From: an uncultured Lentibacter sp.
GTDB taxonomy: Bacteria > Pseudomonadota > Alphaproteobacteria > Rhodobacterales > Rhodobacteraceae
Direction of reading: 5' to 3'
Assembly: GCA_947497495.1 (NCBI GenBank)
Contig: CANMGT010000003.1
Coordinates: 332,179-396,178 of the forward strand
DNA length: 64,000 nt
Of the stretch, positions 29,602-39,378 are shown in pieces (the first letter of the stretch is position 1; the number at the start of each line of letters is the position of its first letter). Made by a program: the position numbers and the translations under genes. The notes under the pieces are model-generated. The model had not been told where the DNA came from. It searched no databases and saw only the letters and a list, made by a program, of their open reading frames with translations.

Positions 29602-31041
29602 ATGCAGGCCGATCTGAATACAATCCTGCCGGAAATCCTGATTGCCGTCTATGCGATGCTGGCTTTGGTCTTCGCGGTCTATACCGGCAAGGACAAACTC
29701 GCAGGCACTATCACCTATCTGACGGCGGCGGTGTTTCTTGTTGTTGCGGCCTTTATCGGGCTTGGTGGCAGCGGGGCGCAGAGTGCCTTTGGGGGCATGT
29801 TCCAGGACGATGCTTTTGCGCGCTTTGCCAAGGTGACGATACTGCTCTCAGCGGCGGCTGTGCTTGTCATGGGCATGGGCTTTCTTGAAAAGCGCCAGAT
29901 GATGAAGTTCGAGTATCCGCTGCTTGTAGCACTCAGCGTTGTCGGCATGATGTTCATGGTTTCTGCAGGTGACTTGATGGCGCTTTACATGGGGCTTGAG
30001 CTGCAATCGCTCGCGCTTTACGTGATCGCTGCCATGCGCCGCGACTCGGTGCGCTCGACGGAAGCAGGCCTGAAATACTTCGTGCTTGGCGCGCTCAGCT
30101 CGGGTCTGCTGCTTTACGGCTCATCGCTGGTTTATGGCTATGCCGGCACAACGATGTTCACCGGAATTATCGCCGCAGCGGGCGAGGGGCTTGCCCCCAT
30201 CGGCTTGCTCTTTGGCCTCGTCTTCGTGATCGCGGGGCTTGCTTTCAAAGTCAGCGCCGTGCCGTTCCACATGTGGACGCCGGATGTCTATGAAGGCTCG
30301 CCAACGCCTGTAACCGCTTTCTTCGCGACGGCTCCCAAAGTGGCGGCTATGGCGCTGTTTGCGCGCGTGTTGCACGACGCATTCGGCGGAGTCTCTGCCG
30401 ACTGGAGTCAGGTTCTCGCGGTGCTTTCCGTTCTGTCGATGTTCCTCGGGGCGATCGCGGCGATCGGGCAGACCAATATCAAACGTCTGATGGCCTATTC
30501 CTCCATCGCCCACATGGGCTATGCGATCATCGGCCTCGCGGCGGGCACAGCCCTCGGTGTCGAGGCGATGCTGACCTATATGGCGATCTATGTGACGATG
30601 AATATCGGCACGTTCGCATTCATCCTCAGCATGGAACGTGACGGGCAGCCTGTCACTGATATCAGCGCACTCAACCTCTACTCCAAAGCCGAACCCGGCA
30701 AGGCGCTTGCGCTGCTGATCCTGATGTTCAGTCTTGCGGGCGTGCCGCCGATGCTTGGCTTCTTTGCCAAGCTGGGTGTCTGGCGCGCGGGCGTTGATGC
30801 GGGCTTGTTCTGGCTGGTTGTTGCGAGCGCTGTTGCATCGGCCATCGGGGCCTTCTACTACCTGCGCATCGTCTACTACATGTATTTCGGCGATGAGGCA
30901 GAGCAGGGTCTCGACGAGGTGCGCGCACCTGTGCTTTGGGTTCTGTTGATGGGCTCTGCTGCGATCATGCTGGTCGGTGTTATCAACCTCTTCGGAGTTG
31001 ACGGAGCGGCGGCTGCAGCGGCTGCGGCGCTGGTAAACTAA
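29602..31041 (+). CDS. nuoN: NADH-quinone oxidoreductase subunit N
   Basis: A 479-residue antiporter-like subunit, last of the 14. It has [44 protein letters not shown] and about 14 helices. A GGAGAG site precedes ATG 29602. Only 10 bases separate it from birA, so birA, coaX and rnj may be read from the same transcript. Confidence 0.96.
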   Translation: MQADLNTILPEILIAVYAMLALVFAVYTGKDKLAGTITYLTAAVFLVVAAFIGLGGSGAQSAFGGMFQDDAFARFAKVTILLSAAAVLVMGMGFLEKRQMMKFEYPLLVALSVVGMMFMVSAGDLMALYMGLELQSLALYVIAAMRRDSVRSTEAGLKYFVLGALSSGLLLYGSSLVYGYAGTTMFTGIIAAAGEGLAPIGLLFGLVFVIAGLAFKVSAVPFHMWTPDVYEGSPTPVTAFFATAPKVAAMALFARVLHDAFGGVSADWSQVLAVLSVLSMFLGAIAAIGQTNIKRLMAYSSIAHMGYAIIGLAAGTALGVEAMLTYMAIYVTMNIGTFAFILSMERDGQPVTDISALNLYSKAEPGKALALLILMFSLAGVPPMLGFFAKLGVWRAGVDAGLFWLVVASAVASAIGAFYYLRIVYYMYFGDEAEQGLDEVRAPVLWVLLMGSAAIMLVGVINLFGVDGAAAAAAAALVN

Positions 31042-31051
31042 GGCTTTTGAC

Positions 31052-31792
31052 ATGAACCCGATCTGGCCACAGGGCTATGGCCAGCGCGTTCTGCAAAGCG
31101 TCGACAGCACCAACACCGAGGCCACGCGCCTTGCCGGCGAGTTGGCAGGGCCTACTTGGGTTTTTGCCCATGAACAAACCTCTGCACGCGGGCGGCGCGG
31201 GCGCGGCTGGACACAGCCCAAAGGCAACTTTGGCGCCAGCTTGTTTCTTCCCAATCTGACAGATCCGGCGGCGATGAGCCTGCGCTCGTTCACCGCCTCT
31301 CTGGCGCTCTATGATGCTTTGCGCAAGGTCGCCGGGCCCGAGGCGCGGCTGTCCCTTAAGTGGCCAAACGACGTGTTGTTGAGCGGCGGAAAACTGGCGG
31401 GCATCCTGCTTGAGAGCCTGCCTGCGGGGCTTGTGATCGGCATAGGTGTAAACCTTGCCGAAGCCCCCAAAGCCGCAGATGTGGAAGAGGGCGCGCTCAA
31501 GCCTGTGGCGCTCAAGGCCGAGACAGGCGCAGATCTGACGCCGCAGGATTTTCTCGGCTATCTCGCGCAGGCCTATGCACCGTGGGAAGCGCAGTTTGCT
31601 CAATACGGGTTTGCTCCCATCCGCGAGGCTTGGCTGGCGCGGGCAGCAAAACTCGGAGAACCCATTCGCGCCCGCACCATGCGCGATGAAACACATGGTG
31701 TTTTTGAAACGGTGGACGAAGTGGGACATCTTGTTCTATCCACCCCCAAAGGACGTGTCGCCATTCCGGCGGCAGATGTGTTCTTCAACTAA
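31052..31792 (+). CDS. birA: biotin--[acetyl-CoA-carboxylase] ligase
   Basis: A 246-residue ligase lacking the N-terminal DNA-binding domain of E. coli BirA, so probably an enzyme only. Motifs: STNTEATRLA, the biotinyl-AMP loop ARGRRGRGWTQPKGN, LKWPNDVLLSGGKLAGILLE and GIGVNLAEAP. It would biotinylate AccB (59231) and MccA (6263). Confidence 0.92.
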   Translation: MNPIWPQGYGQRVLQSVDSTNTEATRLAGELAGPTWVFAHEQTSARGRRGRGWTQPKGNFGASLFLPNLTDPAAMSLRSFTASLALYDALRKVAGPEARLSLKWPNDVLLSGGKLAGILLESLPAGLVIGIGVNLAEAPKAADVEEGALKPVALKAETGADLTPQDFLGYLAQAYAPWEAQFAQYGFAPIREAWLARAAKLGEPIRARTMRDETHGVFETVDEVGHLVLSTPKGRVAIPAADVFFN

Positions 31793-31804
31793 GGAGCCTC
31801 GGCG

Positions 31805-32584
31805 ATGTTGCTGGCAATTGACTGCGGGAATACCAACACCGTTTTCTCAATCTGGGATGGGGAGAAGTGGCTGTGCACCATGCGCACATCGACCCACCAT
31901 GCGCGCACCGCTGACGCTTACTTCACGTGGTACACAACCCTTATCAAGCACTACAAGATCGAGGCGGACATCACCGATGTTGTCATCAGTTCGACAGTGC
32001 CGCGCGTTGTCTGGAATTTGCGTGTCTTTGCCGACCGTTTCTTTGACTGCCGCCCGTTGGTTGTTGGCAAACCCGAGTGCCTGTTGCCGGTAGCGCCGCG
32101 CGTTGACCCAAGCACAGGCGTTGGCCCCGACAGGCTGGCCAATGCGGCGGGCTGTTTTGACAGGCACGGCGGCAATGCGATGGTGATCGACTTTGGCACT
32201 GCAACCAACATTGATGTGGTCGCCGAAGATGGCGCCTATGTCGGTGGCGTCATCGCGCCTGGCGTGAACCTCTCGCTGGAAGCGCTGCACCAAGGGGCTG
32301 CAGCGCTGCCCCACGTAGACATTACACAGCCCGAAAAAGTGATCGGGACCAACACGGTCGCCTGTATCCAGTCGGGTATTTTCTGGGGCTATGTCGGCCT
32401 TATCCAAGGGCTGACAGAGCGCGTGCGCAACGAGTACGGAAAGCCGATGAAAGTGATCGGAACCGGCGGGCTGGCCCCCCTTTTCGCGCAGGGCGAAGAA
32501 TTGTTTGATACAATCGAAGATGATCTGACAGTGCACGGTTTGCGCGTCATCCACCAATATAACAAAGAGCAGGGCAACGCATGA
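31805..32584 (+). CDS. coaX: type III pantothenate kinase
   Basis: A 259-residue kinase of the ASKHA fold catalysing the first step of CoA synthesis. The P-loop-like AIDCGNTNTVF, the pantothenate-site text GPDRLANAAG and VIDFGTATNIDVV with GGVIAPGVNLSLEAL are family signatures. AAGGAG at 31792-31797 precedes the start. It overlaps rnj by ATGA. Confidence 0.94.
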   Translation: MLLAIDCGNTNTVFSIWDGEKWLCTMRTSTHHARTADAYFTWYTTLIKHYKIEADITDVVISSTVPRVVWNLRVFADRFFDCRPLVVGKPECLLPVAPRVDPSTGVGPDRLANAAGCFDRHGGNAMVIDFGTATNIDVVAEDGAYVGGVIAPGVNLSLEALHQGAAALPHVDITQPEKVIGTNTVACIQSGIFWGYVGLIQGLTERVRNEYGKPMKVIGTGGLAPLFAQGEELFDTIEDDLTVHGLRVIHQYNKEQGNA

Positions 32585-34248
32585 GCACCCAACGGCTAGT
32601 TTACCTCCCCCTTGGTGGGGCGGGCGAGATCGGCATGAACGCCTACGTCTATGGCTATGGGCCAGAGGGCCGCGAGCGCTATATTCTCGTTGATCTCGGG
32701 GTCACCTTTCCGGATATGGACACCAGCCCCGGGGTAGACCTGATCTTTCCCGATATGAGCTGGTTGATAGAACGCAAAGACCGCCTTGATGCGATCTTCA
32801 TCACCCACGCGCATGAAGACCACGTTGGCGCAGTTGGCCACTTCTACGGCGAGCTCGACGCACCCGTTTATGCGCGTGCCTTCACGGCCAACATTGCGCG
32901 GCGCAAACTTTCCGAGCACGGCCACGGCGACAAGGCTGTCACGACTGTTTCACCTTACCCCGAGCGGGTTGAAGCTGGCCCTTTCAAGGTAAGCTTTGTG
33001 CCCGTGTCACACTCCATTCCCGAAAGCGCGTCTTTGCTGATCGAGACAGAGGGCGGGCGTGTCTTTCACACGGGGGACTTCAAGATTGACCATGAGCCGA
33101 TCGTCGGGGAGCCGTTTGACGACGCCCTTTGGGAAGAAATTGGCAAAGGCGGCATCAAGGCGATGATCTGCGACTCAACCAATGTGTTTTCCAAGAGTGC
33201 GGGCCGCTCCGAAAGCGAGCTGGGCGGCAACCTTGAAGCACTTGTCAGAGGCGCGGAGAGCTTGGTCGTCGCTACGACATTTGCCTCGAACGTTGCGCGG
33301 GTAAAAACACTGGCCGAGGCGGGCGAGAGGGCAGGGCGCTCAATCTGCCTGATGGGCCGCTCCATGCGCCGGATGGTCGAGGCTTCGATAGAAACTGGGG
33401 TGCTCGGATCGTTCCCGACGGTTGTGTCTATTGAGGATGCACGCAGCGTGCCGCGCGAAAACCTGATGCTGCTGGTCACTGGCAGCCAAGGCGAGCGCCG
33501 CGCGGCGAGCGCCCAACTGGCGCGCGGCAAGTTCAACGGCATCTCGTTGAAGGAAGGCGACTTGTTCCTGTTTTCCTCAAAAACCATTCCGGGTAACGAG
33601 CGTGGGGTGATCTCGATCATCAACCAGCTGTCGGAAAAGGGTGTTGATGTCGTTGATGACAATGACGGGCTCTACCACGTTTCTGGCCACGCAAACCGGC
33701 CTGATCTGGAAAAGGCGCAAGACTTGATCAATCCGGCGATGGTGATCCCGATGCACGGCGAGCACCGGCATCTGCGCGAACACGCGCGCCTAACGCAAGA
33801 CAAGGGCCGCCAGAGCATTGTCGCGGTCAACGGGATGATGATTGATCTGTCCGGCAACGCCCCGCGCGTCGCGGAATTTGTCGAAACGGGGCGCCGCTAC
33901 CTTGATGGCTCAACCCAGATCGGCGCACTTGACGGCATCGTGCGCGACCGTATTCGCATGGCGCTGAACGGCCATGTGATCGTCACGGTAATCATTGACG
34001 AAGATGACGAGCCGCTAGGAGACCCTTGGTGCGAGCTGAAAGGCATGCCGGAAACGGGCCGCAGCAAGACGCCTCTGGTTGAGGTTCTGGAGGAAGATCT
34101 CTCACAGTTTTTGGGCCGCGCGGCGGAGAAAACGCTCGCGAATGATGCCAAAATCGAAGAAGAGTTGCGCAAGATTGTCCGCCGGACGTGCAGCGACGAG
34201 ATCGGCAAAAAGCCGGAGGTCAGCGTGATTGTAAGCCGGCTCCAATAA
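32581..34248 (+). CDS. rnj: ribonuclease J
   Basis: A 555-residue metallo-beta-lactamase/beta-CASP nuclease that processes and degrades RNA from 5' ends. The zinc motif FITHAHEDHVGA, the later VFHTGDFKID, the beta-CASP region with TGSQGERRAA and the final HVSGHANRPDLE are present. The stop codon lies inside the hairpin at 34231-34258. birA-coaX-rnj after nuo is a recurrent alphaproteobacterial order. Confidence 0.93.
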   Translation: MSTQRLVYLPLGGAGEIGMNAYVYGYGPEGRERYILVDLGVTFPDMDTSPGVDLIFPDMSWLIERKDRLDAIFITHAHEDHVGAVGHFYGELDAPVYARAFTANIARRKLSEHGHGDKAVTTVSPYPERVEAGPFKVSFVPVSHSIPESASLLIETEGGRVFHTGDFKIDHEPIVGEPFDDALWEEIGKGGIKAMICDSTNVFSKSAGRSESELGGNLEALVRGAESLVVATTFASNVARVKTLAEAGERAGRSICLMGRSMRRMVEASIETGVLGSFPTVVSIEDARSVPRENLMLLVTGSQGERRAASAQLARGKFNGISLKEGDLFLFSSKTIPGNERGVISIINQLSEKGVDVVDDNDGLYHVSGHANRPDLEKAQDLINPAMVIPMHGEHRHLREHARLTQDKGRQSIVAVNGMMIDLSGNAPRVAEFVETGRRYLDGSTQIGALDGIVRDRIRMALNGHVIVTVIIDEDDEPLGDPWCELKGMPETGRSKTPLVEVLEEDLSQFLGRAAEKTLANDAKIEEELRKIVRRTCSDEIGKKPEVSVIVSRLQ

Positions 34249-34258
34249 GCCGGCTTAC
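34231..34258. terminator. perfect 11-bp hairpin overlapping the rnj stop
   Basis: GTAAGCCGGCT (34231-34241) pairs fully with AGCCGGCTTAC (34248-34258) around a 6-base loop, followed by GCTATTT. It lies between convergent rnj and helicase genes and may end both. The left arm encodes the last rnj codons, and the TAA occupies 34246-34248. The T-run is weak. Confidence 0.7.
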
Positions 34259-34285
34259 GCTATTTAGTCTTGAAAATGGGTTGGC

Positions 34286-35815
34286 CTACATGCGGTCTTC
34301 AAAGCTTTTGGCGATGAAGCTTGGCATGTCGTCGCCCAAGCCAACAGTGCGGTTGTTGTTGCCGCCCTTGTTTTGGTCGCTTGAGCGGCCTGATTTGCTT
34401 TGATCAGATGAGCGGCCACCGCGCGAGCGGCTGCGTGACGACGTCTTGCGCGGTTCGTCTTGAGGCTTTGCTTCCGTCTGCGTTTCAGCAGTCGGTGCTT
34501 TATGCTCAACCGCCTCAGCCTCAGACTCGGCCTCAGGCTTTGACGCTGGCTCTTCTGTCGCTGCGGCTTCCGCCTTTGGCGCTTTGTCGCCACGAGGCTT
34601 GCGCGTGCGCTTTGGCTTTTCCTCACGCGCGGGTTCATCACTTAATGAAGCTTCAGTCGCTGGTTTTTCAGCCGCTTCGCCAACCCGCGGGATTTCGTGC
34701 TTCACGAGGCGTTCAATGTCGGCGAGGTTGCGCTCGTCGCGCGGCACGCAGATCATGATCGTGGTGCCTTCTTTGCCCGCGCGGCCTGTCCGGCCGATGC
34801 GGTGAACGTAGTCTTCGGCATGGCTTGGAACGTCGTAGTTGAACACATGCGATACATCAGGGATGTCGAGCCCGCGCGCAGCGACGTCGGAGGCCACAAG
34901 AAAGCGCAGGCTACCATCGCGGAACTCGGCGAGGGTGCGCATGCGCTGCGATTGGTCAAGATCACCATGGATAGCAGCGGCATCAAGTCCGTATTTCTTC
35001 ATCGACTTGGCGACGATATCAACGTCAGACTTTCGGTTGCAAAAAATGATCGCGTTTTTGCACTTCTCGCCTTCGCTTTCGATCAGCGAGCGCAAAAGCT
35101 TGCGCTTTTCGGTTGCTTCACGGTCTTTGCGCGAGCCTTTGAACATCACCACAGACTGGGTGATCGTCTCGGATGTCGTCGCCTGGCGCGCAACTTCAAT
35201 GCGGGCGGGGTTGGACAGGAATGTGTTGGTGATCCGTTCAATTTCAGGTGCCATTGTCGCCGAGAAGAACAGGGTTTGGCGCGTGAATGGCGTCAAGCTG
35301 AAGATCCGCTCGATGTCGGGGATAAAGCCCATGTCGAGCATCCTGTCGGCCTCATCAACAACCATGATCTGAACGCCGGTCAGCAACAGGCCACCGCGCT
35401 CGAAATGGTCAAGGAGGCGTCCCGGGGTGGCAATAAGAACATCAGCGCCACGGTTGATCACGGCCTCTTGTTCTTTGAAGCTGACGCCACCGATGAGCAG
35501 CGCTTTGGTGAGTTTTACGTGTTTGGCATAGGTGTCGAAATTCTCGGCAACCTGCGCGGCCAACTCGCGTGTCGGGCAGAGCACCAGAGAGCGCGGCATG
35601 CGGGCACGCGCCCGTCCGCGGGCCAGCATCGAGATCATCGGTAGCGTGAATGAAGCTGTCTTGCCTGTGCCTGTCTGAGCAATGCCCAAGACGTCACGAC
35701 CTTCAAGTGCTGGGGGAATCGCCCCAGCCTGAATAGGCGTGGGTGTTTCGTAGCCAGTTTCGGCCACGGCTTTGAGAACCTTAGGGCCAAGATTCAAATC
35801 TGAAAATTTTGTCAT
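34286..35815 (-). CDS. DEAD-box RNA helicase, RhlE-like
   Basis: A 509-residue ATP-dependent RNA helicase. In order: the Q-motif near PTPIQAGAIP, AQTGTGKT (Walker A), VDEADRMLDMGF (DEAD), SAT, RGLDIPDVSHVFNYD and HRIGRTGR. Residues about 390-509 form a charged Lys/Glu/Ala tail ending in an Arg/Ser/Gly-rich stretch (SRSRSRGGRSS), a likely RNA-binding tail. RhlE is the best guess over other subfamilies because of the N-terminal FSDLNLGPKVLKAVAETGY text. Confidence 0.9.
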   Translation of the reverse strand: MTKFSDLNLGPKVLKAVAETGYETPTPIQAGAIPPALEGRDVLGIAQTGTGKTASFTLPMISMLARGRARARMPRSLVLCPTRELAAQVAENFDTYAKHVKLTKALLIGGVSFKEQEAVINRGADVLIATPGRLLDHFERGGLLLTGVQIMVVDEADRMLDMGFIPDIERIFSLTPFTRQTLFFSATMAPEIERITNTFLSNPARIEVARQATTSETITQSVVMFKGSRKDREATEKRKLLRSLIESEGEKCKNAIIFCNRKSDVDIVAKSMKKYGLDAAAIHGDLDQSQRMRTLAEFRDGSLRFLVASDVAARGLDIPDVSHVFNYDVPSHAEDYVHRIGRTGRAGKEGTTIMICVPRDERNLADIERLVKHEIPRVGEAAEKPATEASLSDEPAREEKPKRTRKPRGDKAPKAEAAATEEPASKPEAESEAEAVEHKAPTAETQTEAKPQDEPRKTSSRSRSRGGRSSDQSKSGRSSDQNKGGNNNRTVGLGDDMPSFIAKSFEDRM

Positions 35816-35912
35816 GTTTATCCGTGTTTTACGGACAATTCATGCCCGTAGCGTCTGGTTTGGGTTCGGCCCGTCTGGCCCGGCTTTTTGCCTGTGCAAC
35901 CCATGGGCGGTG

Positions 35913-35940
35913 TTTACATCAAAAGACCAAGCAGGGTCAA
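35913..35940 (-). promoter_or_regulatory. candidate helicase promoter
   Basis: Read on the minus strand, TTGACC (35935-35940) and TGTAAA (35913-35918) are 16 bases apart. They lie about 100 bases before the helicase start, leaving a long 5' leader. The rest of the 207-base gap (35816-36022) shows nothing else convincing. Confidence 0.3.
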
Positions 35941-36022
35941 TCAACTGGGTTTTTTCATGCGAATTTGCTCGCTTACGTGGTATTCTTGTTGTGTACTTCG
36001 CAACAATCCCCGTGCATTCGCG

Positions 36023-36985
36023 CTATTCTCCTAGAGTGGGGAAATGTTTCCGGCACTTTGCGGCCAGGTCAAGGTTGAGGCTGTAAAGCAGCCCGAAGTC
36101 GTCAAGCTGCGCGCGCAACTCTGGTGTGGCGGTGCATACCTCGGTGTAAAAGGCGCGTAGCCCGTCTTCCCCTTCAGTTTGCTCAAGGTAGGTTAACAAC
36201 TCATGCAGGCTCAGTCCGCCCTGCTCGCGCGGGCGGTTGGGCTTCAGTTCGGCGCGGTACGCCCCTTTGGAAAGACGATAGCGATAGGCGGCCATCCAAG
36301 CGTCAAAACTATGCGCATGCATATGGCAAAGCTTGGTTCCCAGCAGTTCAACCTGTCCGGGGTTTTCGTCGTCGCCGACGTAAAAGTTGTGAATCTTGAA
36401 CGTCGCGTTTTTATGGCCCGTCCGCGCGAACACCTTTCCAGCCACATGGCTTAAAAAACCGCCATTCAACTGGGTTCCAAATGTTGGAAAAATGGCCTGC
36501 GTTTCTGCGAGCCTTTGCTTGCGATCATTTGTCATCGCCTTGAAATATGTGGTGTTCCCGGCGGTATTCTCTGCTGTGTTTTGGCTGTCCGCGGCGAGGG
36601 CTTCTATGGGGCGCACGCGGGCCGCCTGGCAGGCCTCGGGCAAGGCTTCGAGCTGCTCGCTGATGGACGTCTCTGGCCAGAGAAATTCATCAACATCGAT
36701 ATGGGCGAGCCAGTCGACGTCGCCTGCTTTGCGGCGGTAGGCGTGGCGTGCGTTGGCGGATTGGCGCGCCTGGTGTTTTTCAGGGCGGTTGGCGCTGCGC
36801 CAATGTGCGCCCGTGGTGCGGAGCACGCGGATTTTCGGGTGGGTTTTCAGGAGTTCATATGCGTCTTCGCTGTCGTCGTCGAGGTAGATGTAAAGCCTGT
36901 CAGCGCCCAGCTCCAGATGATGTGCAGCAAACTCGGCAATGCTGCGTGTATCGGCCTTAACGGTGGTGACGATCCCCCATTTCAT
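36023..36985 (-). CDS. glycosyltransferase family 2-like protein
   Basis: A 320-residue protein whose N-terminus reads GIVTTVKADTRSIAEFAAHHLELGADRLYIYLDDDS, the start of the Glyco_tranf_2_4 (GT2/GT92-like) fold, with HIDVDEFLWP supplying a DxD nucleotide-sugar metal site. Such enzymes build surface polysaccharides or modify proteins. There are no membrane helices, so it is likely cytoplasmic. Its start overlaps the stop of the unknown gene upstream (ATGA), which suggests they act together. Confidence 0.8.
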   Translation of the reverse strand: MKWGIVTTVKADTRSIAEFAAHHLELGADRLYIYLDDDSEDAYELLKTHPKIRVLRTTGAHWRSANRPEKHQARQSANARHAYRRKAGDVDWLAHIDVDEFLWPETSISEQLEALPEACQAARVRPIEALAADSQNTAENTAGNTTYFKAMTNDRKQRLAETQAIFPTFGTQLNGGFLSHVAGKVFARTGHKNATFKIHNFYVGDDENPGQVELLGTKLCHMHAHSFDAWMAAYRYRLSKGAYRAELKPNRPREQGGLSLHELLTYLEQTEGEDGLRAFYTEVCTATPELRAQLDDFGLLYSLNLDLAAKCRKHFPTLGE

Positions 36986-37743
36986 GCATCACGCTCCTTC
37001 AAGGTTTGCGCCCTTTGGCGACGGGCTTTCATCGCGTTCAATCTGCGAAAAACTGTTCCGCTGTCGGCGTTGAGTGCGTTGAGCAAATTTAGTGCGAGTT
37101 GGCCTGTCGCAAGGCAGTTTTGGGCTTGCTCAAACAAAGGGGCCAAAAGGGCAATGTCCAAGCCACCGTTGTTGAGCGAGTATTGGTCCATTTCAAGCGG
37201 CATGGCCGCATCGGAACGATGGCCAAAACGCCACGGGTTCTCAGGGCGTTGGCCAGAAAAAAGTCTTTCGAATTCGTAGAGTTTTATCAGCCCGAACAAC
37301 ATCTTGAAGGATGACCCTAATTCTCTTTCGAGGCTTGCCTCTCCATGGTCTGCAAAGGTGATCATGGACGAAACCTGCCAGCGCAGGTCAAGCTCTTGAA
37401 GCAGGTGTTCGGGCTGCTCGGCCCAGAGGCGGCGGAACAGCGTCACAGCCTTTTCAGGCGCGTTCTGGCGGCGTAATATTGCGATCAGCTGGGCATTGAG
37501 AAAGGCAAGCTCGGAGCGCCCGACAAATTCGCCCGCGATCTGGCAGCGTTTTGCTGTCCATTTCGACTTGTGCGCGCGGGCTGTTGTCGCCTCTTCGGTG
37601 ACCCTCTGGCTCACAAAGCCTTCAAAGTCCGTGTCAGGCAAGGGAAGGTCATCATCGAGGAATTCGAATGGCTCCCGACGGGTGTTCCACTGCGCGATTA
37701 GCTCTTCCGCGCCGCCAGCATATGTGAGTGTTCCGTCGCTCAT
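36982..37743 (-). CDS. unknown protein coupled to the glycosyltransferase
   Basis: A 253-residue soluble protein with no recognised domain and no signal peptide. The N-terminal part is acidic (FEFLDDDLPLPDTDFEG) and the rest is probably alpha-helical, with AQLIAILRRQNAPEKAVTLFRRL suggestive of a tetratricopeptide-like repeat. It lies just downstream of prfC on the same strand (27-base gap), so all three may be co-transcribed. Confidence 0.55.
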   Translation of the reverse strand: MSDGTLTYAGGAEELIAQWNTRREPFEFLDDDLPLPDTDFEGFVSQRVTEEATTARAHKSKWTAKRCQIAGEFVGRSELAFLNAQLIAILRRQNAPEKAVTLFRRLWAEQPEHLLQELDLRWQVSSMITFADHGEASLERELGSSFKMLFGLIKLYEFERLFSGQRPENPWRFGHRSDAAMPLEMDQYSLNNGGLDIALLAPLFEQAQNCLATGQLALNLLNALNADSGTVFRRLNAMKARRQRAQTLKERDA

Positions 37744-37770
37744 AAACGCATAGTGGCACGTGCCGCTCAG

Positions 37771-39378
37771 CTAGACCATCATTTCCTTGGTCGCGGTGAG
37801 TGTAACATCTGGATAGTCGCGCTCAATACGGTCGATATCCCACTGCAGACGCGTGAGGTAGACAACATCACCATCATTGTCATGCGCAATGTGCTGTTTG
37901 TTGCTATTTACAAATTTATCAACAGCTTGCGCCTCACCATTAACCCATCTAGCTGACGTGAATTGTGAATTGTCAAACCGCACAGGCAAGCCATATTCAA
38001 GCTCGATCCGGCTGGCGAGAACTTCAAACTGAAGCGCCCCCACAACCCCGACAATAAAGCCTGACCCTATGGCCGGTTTGAAGACTTTCGCCGCGCCTTC
38101 CTCGGCAAATTGCATCAGCGCTTTTTCGAGGTGTTTGGCTTTCATCGGGTCGCCCGCCCGTACGCCTTGCAAAAGCTCAGGCGCGAAGGAGGGGATGCCC
38201 GAAACGCGCAGCATTTCGCCCTCGGTGAGCGTGTCTCCGATGCGCAGCTGGCCGTGGTTGGGAATGCCGATAATGTCGCCCGCCCAAGCCTCTTCGGCCA
38301 GCTCGCGGTCGGAGGCGAGAAACAGCACTGGGTTGCTGATCGCCATCGGTTTCTTTGTGCGCACATGTGTCAGTTTCATGCCGCGTTTGAAGTGGCCCGA
38401 GGCCATGCGCACAAAGGCGACACGGTCGCGGTGCTTTGGGTCCATATTGGCTTGCACTTTAAAGACAAATCCGGAAACCTTTGTTTCTTCAGGAGAAATT
38501 TCCCTTGGCGTGGCCTTCTGAACCTGCGGTTGCGGGCCGTAGTCGCCGATGCCGTCCATCAGTTCTTTGACGCCAAACGAGTTGATCGCCGAGCCAAACC
38601 AGATCGGCGTCATGTGGCCTTCGAGCACGGATTGCGGATCAAGCTTGGGCAGCAGTTCACGCGCCATTTCGACGTCTTCGAGGAACTTCCCAAGCAGGTG
38701 CTCAGGCACATGTTTGGCAAGGTTGGGGTCATCCAAGCCATTGATTTCAATGGTTTCCGCGACTTTGTTGCGATCCGCGCGATCCATCAACTCAAGTCGG
38801 TCATTGATCAGGTCATAACAGCCCATGAACTCGGCGCCGACACCTATGGGCCAGCTGGCTGGTGTCACGTCGATCGCCAGCATCTCTTGAATTTCATCAA
38901 TAATTTCAAAGGTATCGCGGCTCTCGCGGTCCATTTTGTTACAGAAGGTCAGGATCGGCAGATCGCGCAGGCGGCAGACTTCAAACAGCTTCTGCGTCTG
39001 GCTTTCAACACCCTTTGCGCCGTCGATGACCATCACCGCTGCGTCAACCGCTGTGAGCGTTCTGTAGGTGTCTTCCGAGAAGTCAGAGTGGCCCGGCGTG
39101 TCAACGAGGTTGAAGCGCAAGCCTTTGTAATCAAAAGACATTGCCGACGCCGAGACAGAGATGCCACGGTCTTTTTCCATCTGCATAAAGTCAGAGCGGG
39201 TGCGCCGTGCTTCGCCCTTGGCACGCACCTGACCCGCCATCTGAATAGCGCCACCATAAAGGAGGAACTTTTCCGTCAGCGTCGTTTTACCAGCGTCGGG
39301 GTGCGAGATGATCGCAAACGTCCGACGGCGGGCAATTTCAGGGGGCAGTTCTGGGCGGTTTGAGGCGGTATCAAGCAT
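37771..39378 (-). CDS. prfC: peptide chain release factor 3
   Basis: A 535-residue translational GTPase that recycles RF1 and RF2. G-motifs: SHPDAGKTTLTEKFLL (G1), RGISVSASAM (G2), DTPGHSDFSEDTYRTL (G3) and FCNKMDRE (G4). ATG 39378 (MLDTASNRPELPPEI) is preferred to the upstream in-frame TTG 39414 because family members begin there; neither has a clear ribosome site. Upstream is a 483-base stretch before the next small open frame. Confidence 0.95.
   Translation of the reverse strand: MLDTASNRPELPPEIARRRTFAIISHPDAGKTTLTEKFLLYGGAIQMAGQVRAKGEARRTRSDFMQMEKDRGISVSASAMSFDYKGLRFNLVDTPGHSDFSEDTYRTLTAVDAAVMVIDGAKGVESQTQKLFEVCRLRDLPILTFCNKMDRESRDTFEIIDEIQEMLAIDVTPASWPIGVGAEFMGCYDLINDRLELMDRADRNKVAETIEINGLDDPNLAKHVPEHLLGKFLEDVEMARELLPKLDPQSVLEGHMTPIWFGSAINSFGVKELMDGIGDYGPQPQVQKATPREISPEETKVSGFVFKVQANMDPKHRDRVAFVRMASGHFKRGMKLTHVRTKKPMAISNPVLFLASDRELAEEAWAGDIIGIPNHGQLRIGDTLTEGEMLRVSGIPSFAPELLQGVRAGDPMKAKHLEKALMQFAEEGAAKVFKPAIGSGFIVGVVGALQFEVLASRIELEYGLPVRFDNSQFTSARWVNGEAQAVDKFVNSNKQHIAHDNDGDVVYLTRLQWDIDRIERDYPDVTLTATKEMMV

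Noticed and set aside
38110..39363. A 417-codon plus-strand open frame opposite prfC
   Set aside because: It is a shadow of prfC, whose GTPase motifs are unmistakable on the other strand; the plus-strand translation shows no domain.
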